Shown here: in pieces, positions 46,966 to 59,500 of the stretch
How positions within the stretch are numbered: position 1 is the stretch's first letter
Layout: each line of letters opens with the position of its first letter
Source: Aselliscus stoliczkanus
Taxonomy: Eukaryota > Chordata > Mammalia > Chiroptera > Hipposideridae
NCBI GenBank assembly: GCA_033961575.1
Contig: CM066738.1
Span: forward strand, 106,479,478 to 106,543,477
DNA: 64,000 bases
Reading direction: 5' to 3'
Notes under the pieces: model-generated
Database searches by the model: none
Seen by the model: the letters and a program-made list of their open reading frames with translations, nothing else
What the model was told of the DNA's origin: nothing
Position numbers and translations under genes: made by a program

Positions 46966-47715
46966 AATGGTTCATTGAACAGGAAGCAACAGGCTTCGTA
47001 CTCAAAAATAATTTCGTAATTATTGAGAGATCTGCTTGCTTTGCAAGAATCGAGTAATTTTCTGTTATGAGACTTCTCCTAATTTATCTTAGCCTATAGT
47101 TTCCTTACAAAGGTGACAAAAATCAGTTTCAAAACTGATAACAGAGGGTGTAACCATGATTTATTCAGCATTGAGTATGATGGTTCTGGTTGTCCTTGCC
47201 TCTTAGAAATGTGTAACTAGTGAAGGGCTACCCTGTCCCCAATCATATCAGAGTCTACAGATGTCACCAGGAGGGCCCCATCAAGTATTATGAGCCTCCC
47301 CAACACTCAAACTATTCAAATTTATATGTGATTGCTACCCTATTTCTCAACCAGACACATTACATACAAACTACAGCAGTTACCACACACCAGATTGTCT
47401 CTAAATTAAATGTCCCCCGTTTCTACTTGAGAATATATGAGTGTCATGCACAGCTATGAGAAGGCCTTTCTCCAGTTCTGATGTTAGGGCATCTCAACAC
47501 TGAAACTCTTATTTCTTTTGCACTGCAGCTCACTAACATTTCTTATAAGCGAATATGGAGTATGCTATGATTTTTCACTAAAAGAAGTAGTATCAAGTGC
47601 TAAATAGTCCATTTTAGATTAAAAATCATAGAAACTATTTTATTATTAGATAACAACATGAAATAAGAACATTTAATCAGTACTGAAACTAAATACAAAA
47701 AAAGGAAAAGAAAAA
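46966..47715. other. Unassigned sequence
   Basis: No gene or clear repeat is seen. Confidence 0.4.
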
Positions 47716-47726
47716 TGAAAGTGCAT

Positions 47727-47831
47727 TTTTTTTTTTTTAAGGGCAGTGTCACTGGCCCTCATATGTGGGACCCGAACTGGGGCTGCTGGCTTCCCAAGCC
47801 AGCGCTTAACCACTGTGCCACTCGGCCGGCC
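47727..47831 (-). mobile_element. tRNA-like SINE, family A, short form
   Basis: T12, AAGGGCAGTGTCACTGGCCC, GACCCGAACTGGGGC (B-box complement), CTTCCCAAGCCAGCGCTTAA and CCACTCGGCCGGCC. A perfect duplication TGAAAGTGCAT lies at 47716-47726 and 47832-47842. Confidence 0.93.
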
Positions 47832-47842
47832 TGAAAGTGCAT

Positions 47843-48196
47843 GTTAATTCATGAGATAAACGCTTTATAGTTAACATAGTATATATAGATCACAAAAAAG
47901 CTTTGTGTCTTGTTTAGCTTGTTCATTGTCTTGTCACCTGTGTGCCTATATGTTTCCATGCTTTTAGTGTCCACGTGATTTAAAATACCAGCATTTTTTT
48001 TTTATGCCACTACACAATTCTCTGGGCCCTTGGAGAAATTAAGGTGGGGCTAATATAATTAGGTTTAAGAGGTATCCCATGGGACATCTGAGGATACAAA
48101 CGCATGATCTAAGTATGCCATTACTCCTGAGTTGGCTGGAGACACCGTCGGGGGCGGGGGGAAGATGTATACATATTTTTTTTCCCCTAGTCAATC
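47843..48196. other. Unassigned spacer between SINEs
   Basis: No gene or repeat is recognised. Confidence 0.4.
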
Positions 48197-48210
48197 TATA
48201 TACTGATCAA

Positions 48211-48386
48211 GGGCCGGCCGAATGGTTCAGTTGGTTAAGAGCTCGCTCAAGAGTGCAAGCTGAGCTCTGAGCAACAGCGGTTTGAGGCCAGCCCGAGCTG
48301 AGTTGCCGTTGAGCTGCCAACAGGTGGCAGGATGTCTCAGCTAAAAACAAAACAAAAACAAAAACAAAAACAAAACAAACGCCCAT
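48211..48386 (+). mobile_element. tRNA-like SINE, family B
   Basis: GGGCCGGCCGAATGGTTCAG, TTGGTTAAGAGCTCGCTCAA, GAGCTCTGAGCAACAGCGGT and GCCAACAGGTGGCAGGATGT are followed by an (A)nC-type tail (AAAAACAAAAC units). A perfect 14-bp duplication TATATACTGATCAA lies at 48197-48210 and 48387-48400. Confidence 0.94.
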
Positions 48387-48623
48387 TATATACTGATCAA
48401 ATTGCACATTTTTATTCCCAAGATCTTATAAAGTGTCCTAGTGGAACCAACCACTCAAACTTTTAATTTTCTACCCTTGATTCAAGTTTCAGGTATCATA
48501 CTCCAAGTACTTGATAAAATGCTAGTAATATCGCCAGGACCCAGCTTCGGTGGTTATTTAAAAATGGAAGCCAAAAATAGTTTAGTTGGTTCTTAGTCTC
48601 ATACAAATAAGTAAGGTGTTCTT

Positions 48624-49072
48624 TTTTTTTTTTTTTTTTTAAAGATTTTATTGGGGAATTGGTGGAGGGGAACAGCGTTGGGGAATCGGGGAAGGGGAAC
48701 AGACAAGTTGCCGTCTTCTTGTTCTTCAGTGTAGTTGCGGAGGATGTTGCTTCACTGTTGGTATCGTCATTGCGCTCTTCCCGAATGAGGCAGATCGTTC
48801 GCCGGCCTCTGGATGTCGCTCACCGCGGCTATTGGCAGCTCAGCTTGGCTGCCAGCCGCTCACGCTGGCTGCGGGCCACTCACTGTAGCCTATGGCAGCC
48901 CACTGCAGCAGGGGCTGCAGCCCACACCATCACCGGGGCTCGCACAGCCCAGCTCCAGGTGGAGATGTTGTTAGCTGTAGAGGGCAGTGTCACTGGCCCT
49001 CATGTGGGATCCGAACCGGGGCCACTGGCATCCCAAAACCAGCGCTTAACCAATGCGCCACTCGGCCGGCCC
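48624..49072 (-). mobile_element. tRNA-like SINE, family A, long form, young subfamily
   Basis: Nearly identical to the copy at 36729 over its whole length, including CTCATGTGGG and CATCCCAAAACC. It keeps the 12 bp CAGGGGCTGCAG that 36729 lacks. A perfect 14-bp duplication AGTAAGGTGTTCTT lies at 48610-48623 and 49073-49086. Confidence 0.95.
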
Positions 49073-49086
49073 AGTAAGGTGTTCTT

Positions 49087-51609
49087 AGCAGCAAATGTCA
49101 CTCTATGTCATCAGAGTTCTATCCGCATATGGCACCATCCCCCTCTCACCCTGTTTCCTATTTTTCAGCAAGACCTGCCAAACCCCATTGTCATCTCTCC
49201 AGGTAGCTTTACAACAGAAACAGGTATATAAATTTTTATTGACTTATTTTCTCCTAAAATCCTTATTTTGGAAATATGACACTAATTAGGTTCAAAAGTG
49301 TTGTCTCCTCTAAGGAGGTAAAATTTAATAACATTGAGAACAACACAATTTGTGATTGGCTTTTAAATAATTTGTACTTGGCTGTAACTATTCCTTTTTC
49401 TATAGTAACTGAAACCCATATTCAGAGAAATTTATTCTTCTTTTCATTACTTATCAAAGTAAGATAACACAGCAGAATGTTAAGAAATTCTAAATGTGTG
49501 ATTTGTGAATTTTTGGTTACAAGCAATTTAAAATCAATGTCAATTTAAAGAAAAGAAAACTGGGAGGAGAGTGACAGGTGGCATGCACATTTGTTGAAAT
49601 ATTAACAGAGTTATCTTACTGAAAAGAGAAATCTGACCAGGCAGGTCACAGAAAGTTAAGGAATGACGGAATTATTCTACATTCACCTGTGGCATACGGA
49701 GCAATTTTAAGAGATAATAGATAATTGATTCCTTTAGGATGGCACCATCCAAATGAATTAGCTTTTTTGTTCTTGAATTATTAAGCTGATAATATAAATT
49801 CCAGAAATATAATCTGATTAACATTTTATGCAAATTAATAGCAATGTGGAAAAGATATATATATCTCCATGGAGAAAAGCCCAGGTGTTCACTCAACACA
49901 ACCATCTGCTGGTTAGCCAGAGCCAATGTCACAATAGTTGTATCCTAAACCTTAAGGATTAAACCTTGATGTGTAATCATGTCCCTTTCGTAAATATTTT
50001 AAATTTAAATTATGCATGTCTGAAACACTAAGATTAAAAAAAGCAATTTATGCTTACTTTATTTCTTTTTTAAAAAGTATAATACAGTGCTAATAAGAGT
50101 AGGTGGGAGTAATCAGGCATTGTTGACATCAAATTCAAGAATGGCAGCATTCAAGAACGTGGGCCTCATTTTCAAAAGCTGTGAAGGGTCTGAGGTGTTT
50201 CCCAACTTGCAGGTGGATATGCAAGCCTGCCTCAGGTGTCTGGACAGAAGATAGGAGCTCCCAGGGTCAGAATGGAAGGAGAGTGTAATACCCACAGCAT
50301 TGGAAGTCACCAAAATAGCGGCATTTGCATTGTATCCCTGAGTTTCGATTCCCTACACTAAGGGTGCAGGCTAGAGGACACCTGCACCCATAGTGAGCTG
50401 TGTGACAGGACAAGAGCCCCGAGCTGAGGAAATCCAACTGCTATGATTGGCTGTCAGCATGCCCAACCTTCACTCTGGAGCAAAACACTGTGTTGATGAT
50501 GCTGGAAAATAAACAGTCCTGCCCTTTCCTCCAACGGGAGATGCTCTCTCTAATTTCCAAGGCGGTTTGTTGTACAAATATCCTTGAAAAGGCAGTCTAG
50601 AACAAAGGCAGCCCACGCCTCTTTGCGAAACTTCAGACATCTACGGAAAATGGCCTCCTAACATCCATTGCCCCAAACTTCTCTCTGTTCAAATGGCACT
50701 CTGCTCATATCCCAGTCAAGTAAACCTTACACACTGAGTTGCAGTTTTCTGTTTATTGGCTTTTTTACCTGCAACTGCCATTCACCTCTCTCTCTCTTAC
50801 TTTCAGCCAAAACCCTGACACAAAGTGGCCCTAGTAAATAGTTTTTAATGTGTTAATTAAAAAATGAGTGATAGATTCATATTTAACAGGAAAAAAACCA
50901 CAATGTATAAACTTGTATTCTCCACAGGAGATACAGTGAATAATTTTTTTTAAAAGACACCCAGGTTACTAATGAAAAATTTAAACTATAAATTTTTTAT
51001 ATTCTCAATAAAAGTAACGTTTAGTAGAACGTCTTCAGTGATGAAAGATAACTGACATTTTCAATCTATTTTGATTACAAATATATCAGCAAGGGCTAAG
51101 TTCAAAGACACATAAGTCTTCAAAGGTAAAATTCAACTTCAAAGAAGAGTACAATGCATTCATAAAGGGCATCTTCTTTAAGAGATTTTAAAGTCTTGGA
51201 TGAGTTTCATAATATAACGTTAGTCTTTTCAAGTTACTGAATAAAAAAGACAGTCTTAGAAAAGAATTTGTTCTTTGAAATGCCACATGGGGATATCATA
51301 ATGCAATTCTAGGAAAGAACAAAATAGGACAATTTTTTCAAAACTTTATTCAATAATGAAAAAAAATTGAACAATTTGATGAAGGTCAGGAATATCATTT
51401 ATTTTTTTTCCTTCTTTTTATTTTTTCAAATACCTCAGCAAAAATAAGAAGGCAGCTAACCCGAGTTTCTGCACTATAAGATTTTTGTTAGTAGCAGCCA
51501 TTTACTGCCAAATCCAAGAGTTTTCAGTGTAGGCCCCATCCTGTAAGAGTAAGCTAAGCCACATGTTTGGAAATAAAAAGTACCATCAGTATGTAAGATA
51601 CACACACGT

Positions 51610-51652
<43 letters not shown>

Positions 51653-52541
51653 GTCTCAATACAAGGAAAATGTAACGATGCAGCCCATAACAAAGGCTTT
51701 TTCTGCTCTTAATGATTTATACGAAAGAAGTTTGACAGCTTGAAACACAGCAGAAAAAGCTCTGTAGGTTGTTTGTTTATTTGTTTGTTTTTTAAACCAT
51801 GAACCTCATGTACTTAAGCCACGGGAGAAATAAGTGATGATAAAATCAGTTATAACTAGTTTCTTCATTCTTACTTCATCTTTCCCAACATTTATGATTA
51901 TATTTTGACATCAAATATATTTTTATGTATATTTTACTTTTATGAATAGATCAATATACATATGGTTTATTATGTAAATGGCTATGTTCCTCTTTCATTA
52001 TTCACAGCTCAGGAAATTTTGAAATATTTCAATTAATTTGGAAGCCTCTTCCACTCTCTCAGATTTGTTTACATCTTTTCATGGGGATTATTTCTTGCTA
52101 AATAAAAAACTAGCCATAAAGTTAAATAATTTTTTAAACCAGAAAAACTTCCCTCAAGACCTTCTTCAGTGAAATTCCATATATTAATAGAAAAATAACA
52201 CAAGGGTGATGGAGAAAACTAAAGTACGTTGTAATCATCTCAAACAGCAATAATCAATAACATAGTAAATGCTACTTCAAAGGCTTAGACCTGTATTTTT
52301 ACTATTTTCAATTCTTCTGTGAGTTGTTTTCATCTGCTTATCTGTGGAAAGTGTCTCATTCTAGTACTGAATAAACAATGAACCAAAATTCTGAAGAATA
52401 AGGTTGTATTCCTTGGTCTGCTCCAGTTGACTTTTCCTATCAGCAAACTACCTGAGACAGAAATTTTTCGAGAGATACAAGGGAAAAATAAATGAACGAC
52501 ATGTGTCCATTCATATTATGGATGGACTATCCTAAGAGTTT
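49087..52541. other. About 3.4 kb without recognisable gene
   Basis: Mostly AT-rich and unassigned, with a (GT)n array at 51600 and a GTTT run near 51775. A GC-richer patch at 50130-50760 (GTGACAGGACAAGAGCCCCG, CAACTGCTATGATTGGCTGT) may be an old retroelement but cannot be named. Confidence 0.4.
51600..51650. repeat. (CA)4(GT)n microsatellite
   Basis: ACACACACGTGTGTGT is a palindromic start that continues as GT units to 51650 with one T interruption. Confidence 0.95.

Positions 52542-52589
<48 letters not shown>
52542..52589. repeat. A-run plus (TA)n array
   Basis: About 15 A are followed by about 16 TA units. Confidence 0.95.
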
Positions 52590-52591
<2 letters not shown>

Positions 52592-52639
52592 ACATTTCTA
52601 TTTCCAGAGCCATAAATCATTATTTAAAATAGAATAACT

Positions 52640-53125
52640 GGCCGGCCGAGTGGCCTGTTGGTTAAGAGGTGGCTTGTGATGCCAGCGGCCCCGGTTCAGA
52701 TCCCACATATGAGTGCCAGTGACACTGCCCTCTACAGTTAAGAAGGTGAACAACAGCTCCACCTGGAGCTGGGCTGCCATGAGTCCCCGGGACGGCATAG
52801 CTGCAGCCCCTGCTGCAGTGGGCTGCCATAGGCTAAGTGAGTGGCCGCAGCCAGCGTGAGCGGCTGGCCGCCGGTGTGAGCTGCCAAGAGCCACTGTGAG
52901 CGGCCATCCAGAGGCCGGCGACCGATTGGCCTCACCCGGGAAGAGCGCAATGATAATACCAACATGGGCCAGTGAAGCACCTAGACTGCACTGTCCTCTG
53001 CAACTAGACTGAAGAACAAAAAGACAGCAACTTTTCTGTTTCCCTTTCCCGGTTCCCCAATGCTGTTCCCCTCCCCCAATTCCCCAATAAAACCTTAAAA
53101 AAATAAAATAAAATAATAATAACAA
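52640..53125 (+). mobile_element. tRNA-like SINE, family A, long form
   Basis: GGCCGGCCGAGTGGCCTGTT, B-box-like GGTTCAGATCCC, CACTGCCCTC, GGTGAACAACAGCTCCACCT, repeated GTGAGCGGC and GTGAGCTGCC units, ACTAGACTGAAGAACAAAAA and CCCCAATAAAACCTT, then a TAAAA-type tail. The terminator-like TCTTT is changed to CCTT. It carries an extra block 'cacctagactgcactgtcctctgcaac' made by partial duplication around 52978-53005. A clear target duplication is not visible. Confidence 0.9.
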
Positions 53126-53139
53126 TTAGTCAAATTAAT

Positions 53140-53224
53140 ATAACATTTTAAAATATGTATTACAGACAATATATGAAAACAACCTAAGTGTCCATCAACA
53201 GATGAATAGATAAAGATATTTTGT

Positions 53225-53256
<32 letters not shown>

Positions 53257-53818
53257 TCACGCACACACACATATGCAATGGGATAGTATTCAGCCATGAT
53301 GAAGAACGAAATACTGACACTTACAACAACATGGATGGACCTTAGGGCATTACGCTAAGAGAATTAAGTCAGACAGGGAAACATAAATACACAATCATCT
53401 CTCTTATATGTAATATAGTCTTTAAAAGATTTAAAATGTTTTAATGTTTAAAAAAAAGAAGTCTAACTCACAGAAAGAGAGAGCAGAAAAGTGGTTGCCA
53501 GGGGCTGGGGTTGGGATAATGGAGAGAGAGTATAAACTTCCATTTAGAAGATGAATACATTCTAGAGATCTAACGCACAGTACGGTGACTATGGATGACA
53601 ATACTGTAATATATACTTGCTCCTGGGAGAGCAGATCTTAAATGCTCTCCCCACAAAAAGGAAATGGTATTACATGAAGTGAAGGATGTGTTAGCTGAAG
53701 CTAAAGTGCTAATAATATTGTAATATAGAAGTGTATTGAATCAGCACTTAGTCTACCTTAAACTTACACAATATTATATATCAATTATATCTCAATAAAA
53801 GTGAAAAAGTATGCATTA
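53140..53818 (+). mobile_element. L1 3' end
   Basis: CCTAAGTGTCCATCAACAGA opens the fragment. Then come a (CA)n array, GGATAGTATTCAGCCATGAT, ACAACATGGATGGACCTTAG, AATTAAGTCAGACAGGGAAA, GTGGTTGCCAGGGGCTGGGG and CTATGGATGACAATACTGTA, ending in TATCAATTATATCTCAATAA. This is the L1 region from the last ORF2 codons through the 3'UTR, 5'-truncated, with a worn A tail. Confidence 0.9.
53225..53271. repeat. (CA)n microsatellite inside L1
   Basis: About 20 CA units with a GCACTCACGCA interruption, expanded within the L1 fragment. Confidence 0.93.
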
Positions 53819-54962
53819 TCTCCTTTGGTTTAAGTGAATACCCAAGGTTAGAGATCGCGATAATAATTGCTACTACCATTTATCAAACAAGTTATAGAAC
53901 TTCAAAAAAAGGGATAGCAGAGAAGTTGTCTATTTAAGTTATTTCCCCACTCCTCATAAGTCCTATGTGAAATCATTTAGGAAATAAATTATTTTGTAAA
54001 TCTAAATATTATGTGTATACTTTCCAGGGATACATAAAGAGAACTGTCAGTATTTTTCTGGGGGTCCTGAGCGGACATGGAAGTGAGATGTTCATGGGGG
54101 AAATTTCTGTGTCCTTCAGAGTGTATTGGAAGCCAGAGCACATCCAAGGACACTCACCTGGAGGCTTTGGGTTGGTGTCAGGAGCCAGGTGTGATGTGCT
54201 CTCAGAGCTGTGAATTACCTCTGATTACCAGATCACAGACCTTCCAAATTGATTTCAAGTCATTTTTTCTTTTATGTGAGGATTCTTGGCTGCTCTAAAG
54301 TGACAATTTTAGAGTATGAACTGAGGGGTCTCTACCCATGTGATTTCCGAGGAGGCATCAGAGTGGACCCGAAATTTCTTTTTTGCACCCAAAGTGGTTA
54401 CTGGTTAATCTTACATTGGGACTGAATTTAACGATGGACTTGGAGTCACACGAAAAGTTTTCTAATAGAAATTAAAACCATTTTAGGAAATAAGAACAGG
54501 AGTAAGAAGACTAGGAAGAAATAATAATGAGAAGAAAAAAATGATTTCCTTTTGGTTATTTTGGTTTTGTAGCTTTAAATTAGAATGCACAGAATATGCC
54601 AGACATTTTGGAGAGTTGGCTTTTGGAAGAGATTTAAGAAAAATAAAACGTGTGCCTAATTTTCATAGGAATAATAATAAGATTTTTCCAAAGTAAGGAG
54701 CATACTTATAACTTTTGGGACAAGAATTAGAAACTAGGACCTAGAAAATTATGAACATGTTATAGAGAACTATAAGTTTCTCTTGAAATGCTGTTTAAAT
54801 ATAAGTAAACCAAAAATACTCGATGTTTTCATAAAAGACACTACAGCCAGCTAATTTGTGAACCTACAGTATTGAATTACTGTGGGTTTCAGTTAGAGAA
54901 ATGTTTGTTTCCCCAGAATAGAATAGCAGAGCAAACACAGGCCAGCATGCATGCGCGAGGGT

Positions 54963-54997
<35 letters not shown>

Positions 54998-56406
54998 TAT
55001 GTAACTAGCACCTAATATCATCCTGTTGTATATCTCTTGCTCACATGCACACACATACTTTTAAAGTAATATATAAACACGTACATACAACCATAAAAGA
55101 GGTAATTCATGAAATAAACTGACTTTAATTGTTATGGTCTCATGATAATGTTAATCAGCAGACGCACATATATCGGAGGAACAGACATGTAAACAAGATT
55201 AGCAGTGTGAGGCCAGAGCTATATAGTTGGGATACACTTGTGAAAATGGAGGAGTGGAGCGACAGAAGCCAGATTTCCAGAAAGATTTCATTATAAAGCT
55301 AGAAACTGGCTACAATGGAGCGAGATGCAGCAATGAAACTTGGGGCACACAGGGCCGTGTGTCATTGTGACAACATGCCTACTTCTTTGAGCCCTTTCCG
55401 ACACTGCCATCGCAGAAGCATGCATGCATCTTGGGAAGAAGAGATGAAGGCAGATCTGAGAACTGTCACTAAGCTGAGTGACACCATCCACCCTTTCAAT
55501 AGGGAGACACAAAAGCAGATTTAATCTCCTCCTCCATTTACTGTGGCTCTAAGCAGTCTCAGCACTGAGAGCTTTGGTAGCCGTAATGACCAGCAGGGAT
55601 CTGAACGCTTATTTTAATTTTTTTTTGCTCAGAACTGTGGAATCAAAGACTACCCGGAATGGGGAATCAAACAACAAGCTAGCACCAGTAGCTTGTGGCC
55701 TGCTCTGATTCTAAAGTCGTATTGGATTCCCAGAAGTACTAGTAGAGACAACCTTGAAAATGACAGTCATTCTGTGCAATCTGTGTATTAGTTTCAAATG
55801 GACTGCATTCGTTCCTGGAGACTAATAAAACCTGAGTGTTTATGAAGACATATTTATAATAGTGCAGAAATCCACCAGTTCAGTGCAAAGCTTAATGATT
55901 TCCCCTCAGGAATTAATATCTGTAAGACTGACTTTGTGAATTGAAAGGTTTTATAGCAGCATAAATGTTGAATTCTTTATTGTTGTATCTATGCCACTTT
56001 GGTGTATAAATTTTAGTAGTTTAGCAATCTATTATTTTAAAAAGATAGAAGATTAGGAAGTGATATAGAAATTTATGCAAGTGATAAATGGGATCTCCTA
56101 GGAAGGGTTCTATTATTCAAGACTCACTGTTAATGGGCTTGTGATCTAATAATCCTTCATATCTTGAGAAAAAGAATACTTAAATCCTAGAACTTTGAAA
56201 TGAATTATAAAACTATAATTTTAACTTAGCAAAAAAGTTAGTATGATCATAAAATCATAATATGGGCATCAAAAAATCTCTAAGATTTTCTTTTGAGATC
56301 TTCTTATGGAAACTTTTTGAAAACAAAGTTTATATCTAAGGAGACTAAAGTTTTTATGTGGAAAAAGATGTAAACAAAACAAAAACAGCAGTTTTCATAA
56401 AAATGC
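53819..56406. other. About 2.6 kb without recognisable gene
   Basis: Unassigned apart from a (CA)n array. The block 55560-55970 (GCAATCTGTGTATTAGTTTC, TCCTGGAGACTAATAAAACC, GATTTCCCCTCAGGAATTAA) is complex and repeat-free and may be conserved noncoding DNA. Confidence 0.4.
54964..54995. repeat. (CA)n microsatellite
   Basis: About 16 CA units preceded by GCGCGAGGGTG. Confidence 0.95.
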
Positions 56407-56540
56407 ATACACACACACACACACCACATACAAAACACACAACACACACACATACACACACACCCCATACAAACACACAACACACATACACACACACACA
56501 CATCCCACATACAAAACACACAACACACACACACATCAAC
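56407..56540. repeat. CA-rich array with a roughly 40-bp higher-order unit
   Basis: The motif CATACAAA(A)CACACAACACACA recurs at 56427, 56466 and 56508, spaced 39 and 42 bases, each followed by a CA run and a CCC-containing junction. Confidence 0.8.
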
Positions 56541-59500
56541 CCAGACACTCATTCCTTTTCCATCTGTGCATTTTGGTCTGCAAACAAGACAAAGAACAAA
56601 GCTTTCCAGAATAAATTTAAATAGGAGAAAGATTTGTTTTAATTTTTGATAAAGTAAATTTCTTTGAAAATAGTAAATCCATACCCAAGAGAATGTTGAT
56701 GCTTTATTATTTTCTTTCATGGTATTAGATTGAGTTAATAAAAGGGTTATACACTAATGAAAACTCTATGATGATTAAAATAAAAGTAACTGACCACCAG
56801 TTATCTCACCTAAGCTAATCAAAAGATTTAGGTGGGACCATTTAGGGTTGGCTGACATTCTTTCTTTAGAGAACAGAATATAAGATGTATTCTTAACCCA
56901 AAGAGGAGGACAGGAATTGTTTCAGAAAGTGGACGTCATAGAGATGTGCTTTGGCAAATAAGAGGGCAGTGGGCTGTCCAGAAAGTGGAAATGAAGTGAA
57001 AACATAGACTAGGGGCTTTCAATCCCTTTCCAACTAGAGAAAAGTACAGAAAGATCTTCAAAAACTATCATGAAATTATCTTGAGAAAATTAAGTGTTCC
57101 TTTTTGCACAGGTAACTAATATGCCCAGAACAGTGTCTAGTGCAGAGAAAGTGTTTAATTTATATTTGCTAATGAATAATGAAGAAATGATTATGATAAA
57201 TTGAAATTTTATGTAATATAGTATTATATTATATATAGTCTATATATGTTATTGATATATACACAGCATATTACATACATACCGAATAGCATATATATAC
57301 ATATATAGTATTTAAAAGCATGCCAAGCTCATTTTTATTTAAATCGATTTAAATTAAATTTATGTCAAGATTTCTAGAAAATGCTGACCAATCTGAAAAA
57401 GGACCTTAGTATTGCACATTATATACTAACTAGTAAAGCAAAGAAGAAAGAGTTATAATTTCTATTATACCCTATATGTCTTAGAAAAGTTTTCTTTCCC
57501 CTAATAACTTGTTATAATCAACATTCTTTCCCACAATTTAGATATGGGACATAAAATTATAAAACATCAGAAATGGAAGAGTTCACAAAGATCACCTCGC
57601 CTAGATCTGTAATTTACAATTAAGAAACAGTTATAGGACTAAAAGGACAATATCACATAACTAAGATAAGAATATTAAATATGAGAATGAGAAAAAAAAG
57701 AGCAGGAAGAAAAGGAGAAAAGAAAATTTTGATTTTTATTTGTGGACATTACATGCTATAAATTATAGAGCAGGACCTGTTAAGTTCTCTTAATTTTTCA
57801 ACTACACTAGAACACTGAAGATGATTTTCAAAAATATTCAGACACATCCATTGAAAAAAAAAAAAAAAAGCTTCCTTTAAAAAAGAGGCCCTCATTTCAC
57901 TTTCGGAAAGCAGAGTGAATTTCTTGCTTCTCTTTGCATTTTGCAATAATGCTGTCACCCACAAAAGTGTCACTGAAATATTTTAAAATGCAGACTCTTT
58001 ATGTGTTTTGTTGGGTTGGATTTTTCTTAACTTCCTCATGCAATTCAACCACTACATATGACCAATGTGAAAGATATCTCCCTTCTTTTTCATGTAGACT
58101 GCTTAAAGTATTTGTATTGTTGTTGCTGATGCTTTGGTGTGTTTTTCACCTATTAACCTGCCATTTATTTAAGTGCCATTCTTGCTTATATTGCTTTAAA
58201 ACTGTGTATTAGTTGGAATTCAGGATCCATTGTTAGTGCATGGGACGCACCTAACTCTAGTGTCTTCAGAAATTGGGTTTATTCTTTCATTTAAAGGACA
58301 TCCAGAAGTAACTGGTCGAAAGCTGGTATTGCAGACAACTGTGTGACACCATGAACCAAGAATTTTTCTATTTTTCTGCTCTGATGGCTACAATTTGGCT
58401 CACAAGACAAAGGTTGCCCCATGGTGTAAAATGGCTGCTGGGCCTCAGGGCAGCAAGTCAATTAGAGTAAAATTACAAAATTTCCTAAATCACAGAAATA
58501 AATACAGAATTTTGCTGCAGAATTCAGGATTTTATTACATATATATTATTTTGTATTACAGATGTGTAGTAACTAGTCTAGTTCATAAGACTTTTAAGGT
58601 AAAAGTGTTAAAAAGCAGCATGGTAAAATAAGAAGATTTAAATAATTGTATAAAATTATATTTTGCCTTCAAAGGGCAAAAAGAATCACTACATTAAGCA
58701 ATTTAAGAAACTTTTCTTTTTGCAAAGATCAACCAATGGTTCACAAATATAAACTAAGTAAAGATGAGAAATAGACTTTAAGTAGACTCAACAACTTAAA
58801 TGAAAGTTCTTTGCTCTTTTCATAAATGGATTCAACTGTGAATAAAACATTTAGTTAGAGAAATATAAATTGAAATATGGAATTTGCAATTTGGAAAATA
58901 TATCTAAAATGTTAGAAAACTTTATAAAGAAGCAGACAACTTTTAACTCCGAAGCCAACAACCAGCTCCTGAAAGAAACATAAGGCTAAATTTCCACTGT
59001 TCTCTAAGAATTAAGAGCACATAGAGGAAGACACATATAAACTTATTGCAAGACATAGGGCTATTGGAGGGTCTCATTTACCATATTGATCGGAAACGTA
59101 AAAACAGCTGACAGAAGCTGTTTAATAATGTTCCTTTGAGGGAAAAAGTAGTACGCCAAAAACTCCCTGTCATTTTTCTTAACGCCCAAAATGCACTGTC
59201 TACAAATATAGACAAATGATGTTACAGTCCTATAAATGTATAACCCTTCCATCCACAATTAATTTGAGCTTCGGAGAGCAGTGTATTCTTTAGAGCAAAT
59301 GTTAAGATTGTTTGAAAAAAACTAAGAATGAAGACAAATTGTAATAAGTATCAAAGGAGAAAAGAGAGTTCTTTTGTTTCAAACATCTGGTTGTATCAGC
59401 AAATATAAGAAAACAGAAAACAACAGATTTTTGTATTTGGGCAGATGTAGAAAACTTGAGAGGAAATTTTTTTTTTTTTTTCCCAGTTCACTAGAACCAC

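Noticed and set aside
50130..50760. Possible exon cluster or retroviral remnant in a GC-richer patch
   Set aside because: I could not find a family match, open frame, LTR ends or splice-consistent boundaries.
52598..53125. 175-codon minus-strand open frame
   Set aside because: It lies almost wholly inside a long family A SINE. Similar frames recur in the other SINE copies (19106-19501, 48659-49231).
56407..56540. Regularly spaced repeats suggestive of a CRISPR-like array
   Set aside because: The genome is mammalian, the spacers are CA repeats and units vary; this is a microsatellite with higher-order duplication.
56304..56720. 138-codon cysteine/valine-rich minus-strand frame that looks like a cysteine-rich peptide
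   Set aside because: The cysteines come from TGTGTG codons of the CA array; no signal peptide or conserved spacing.
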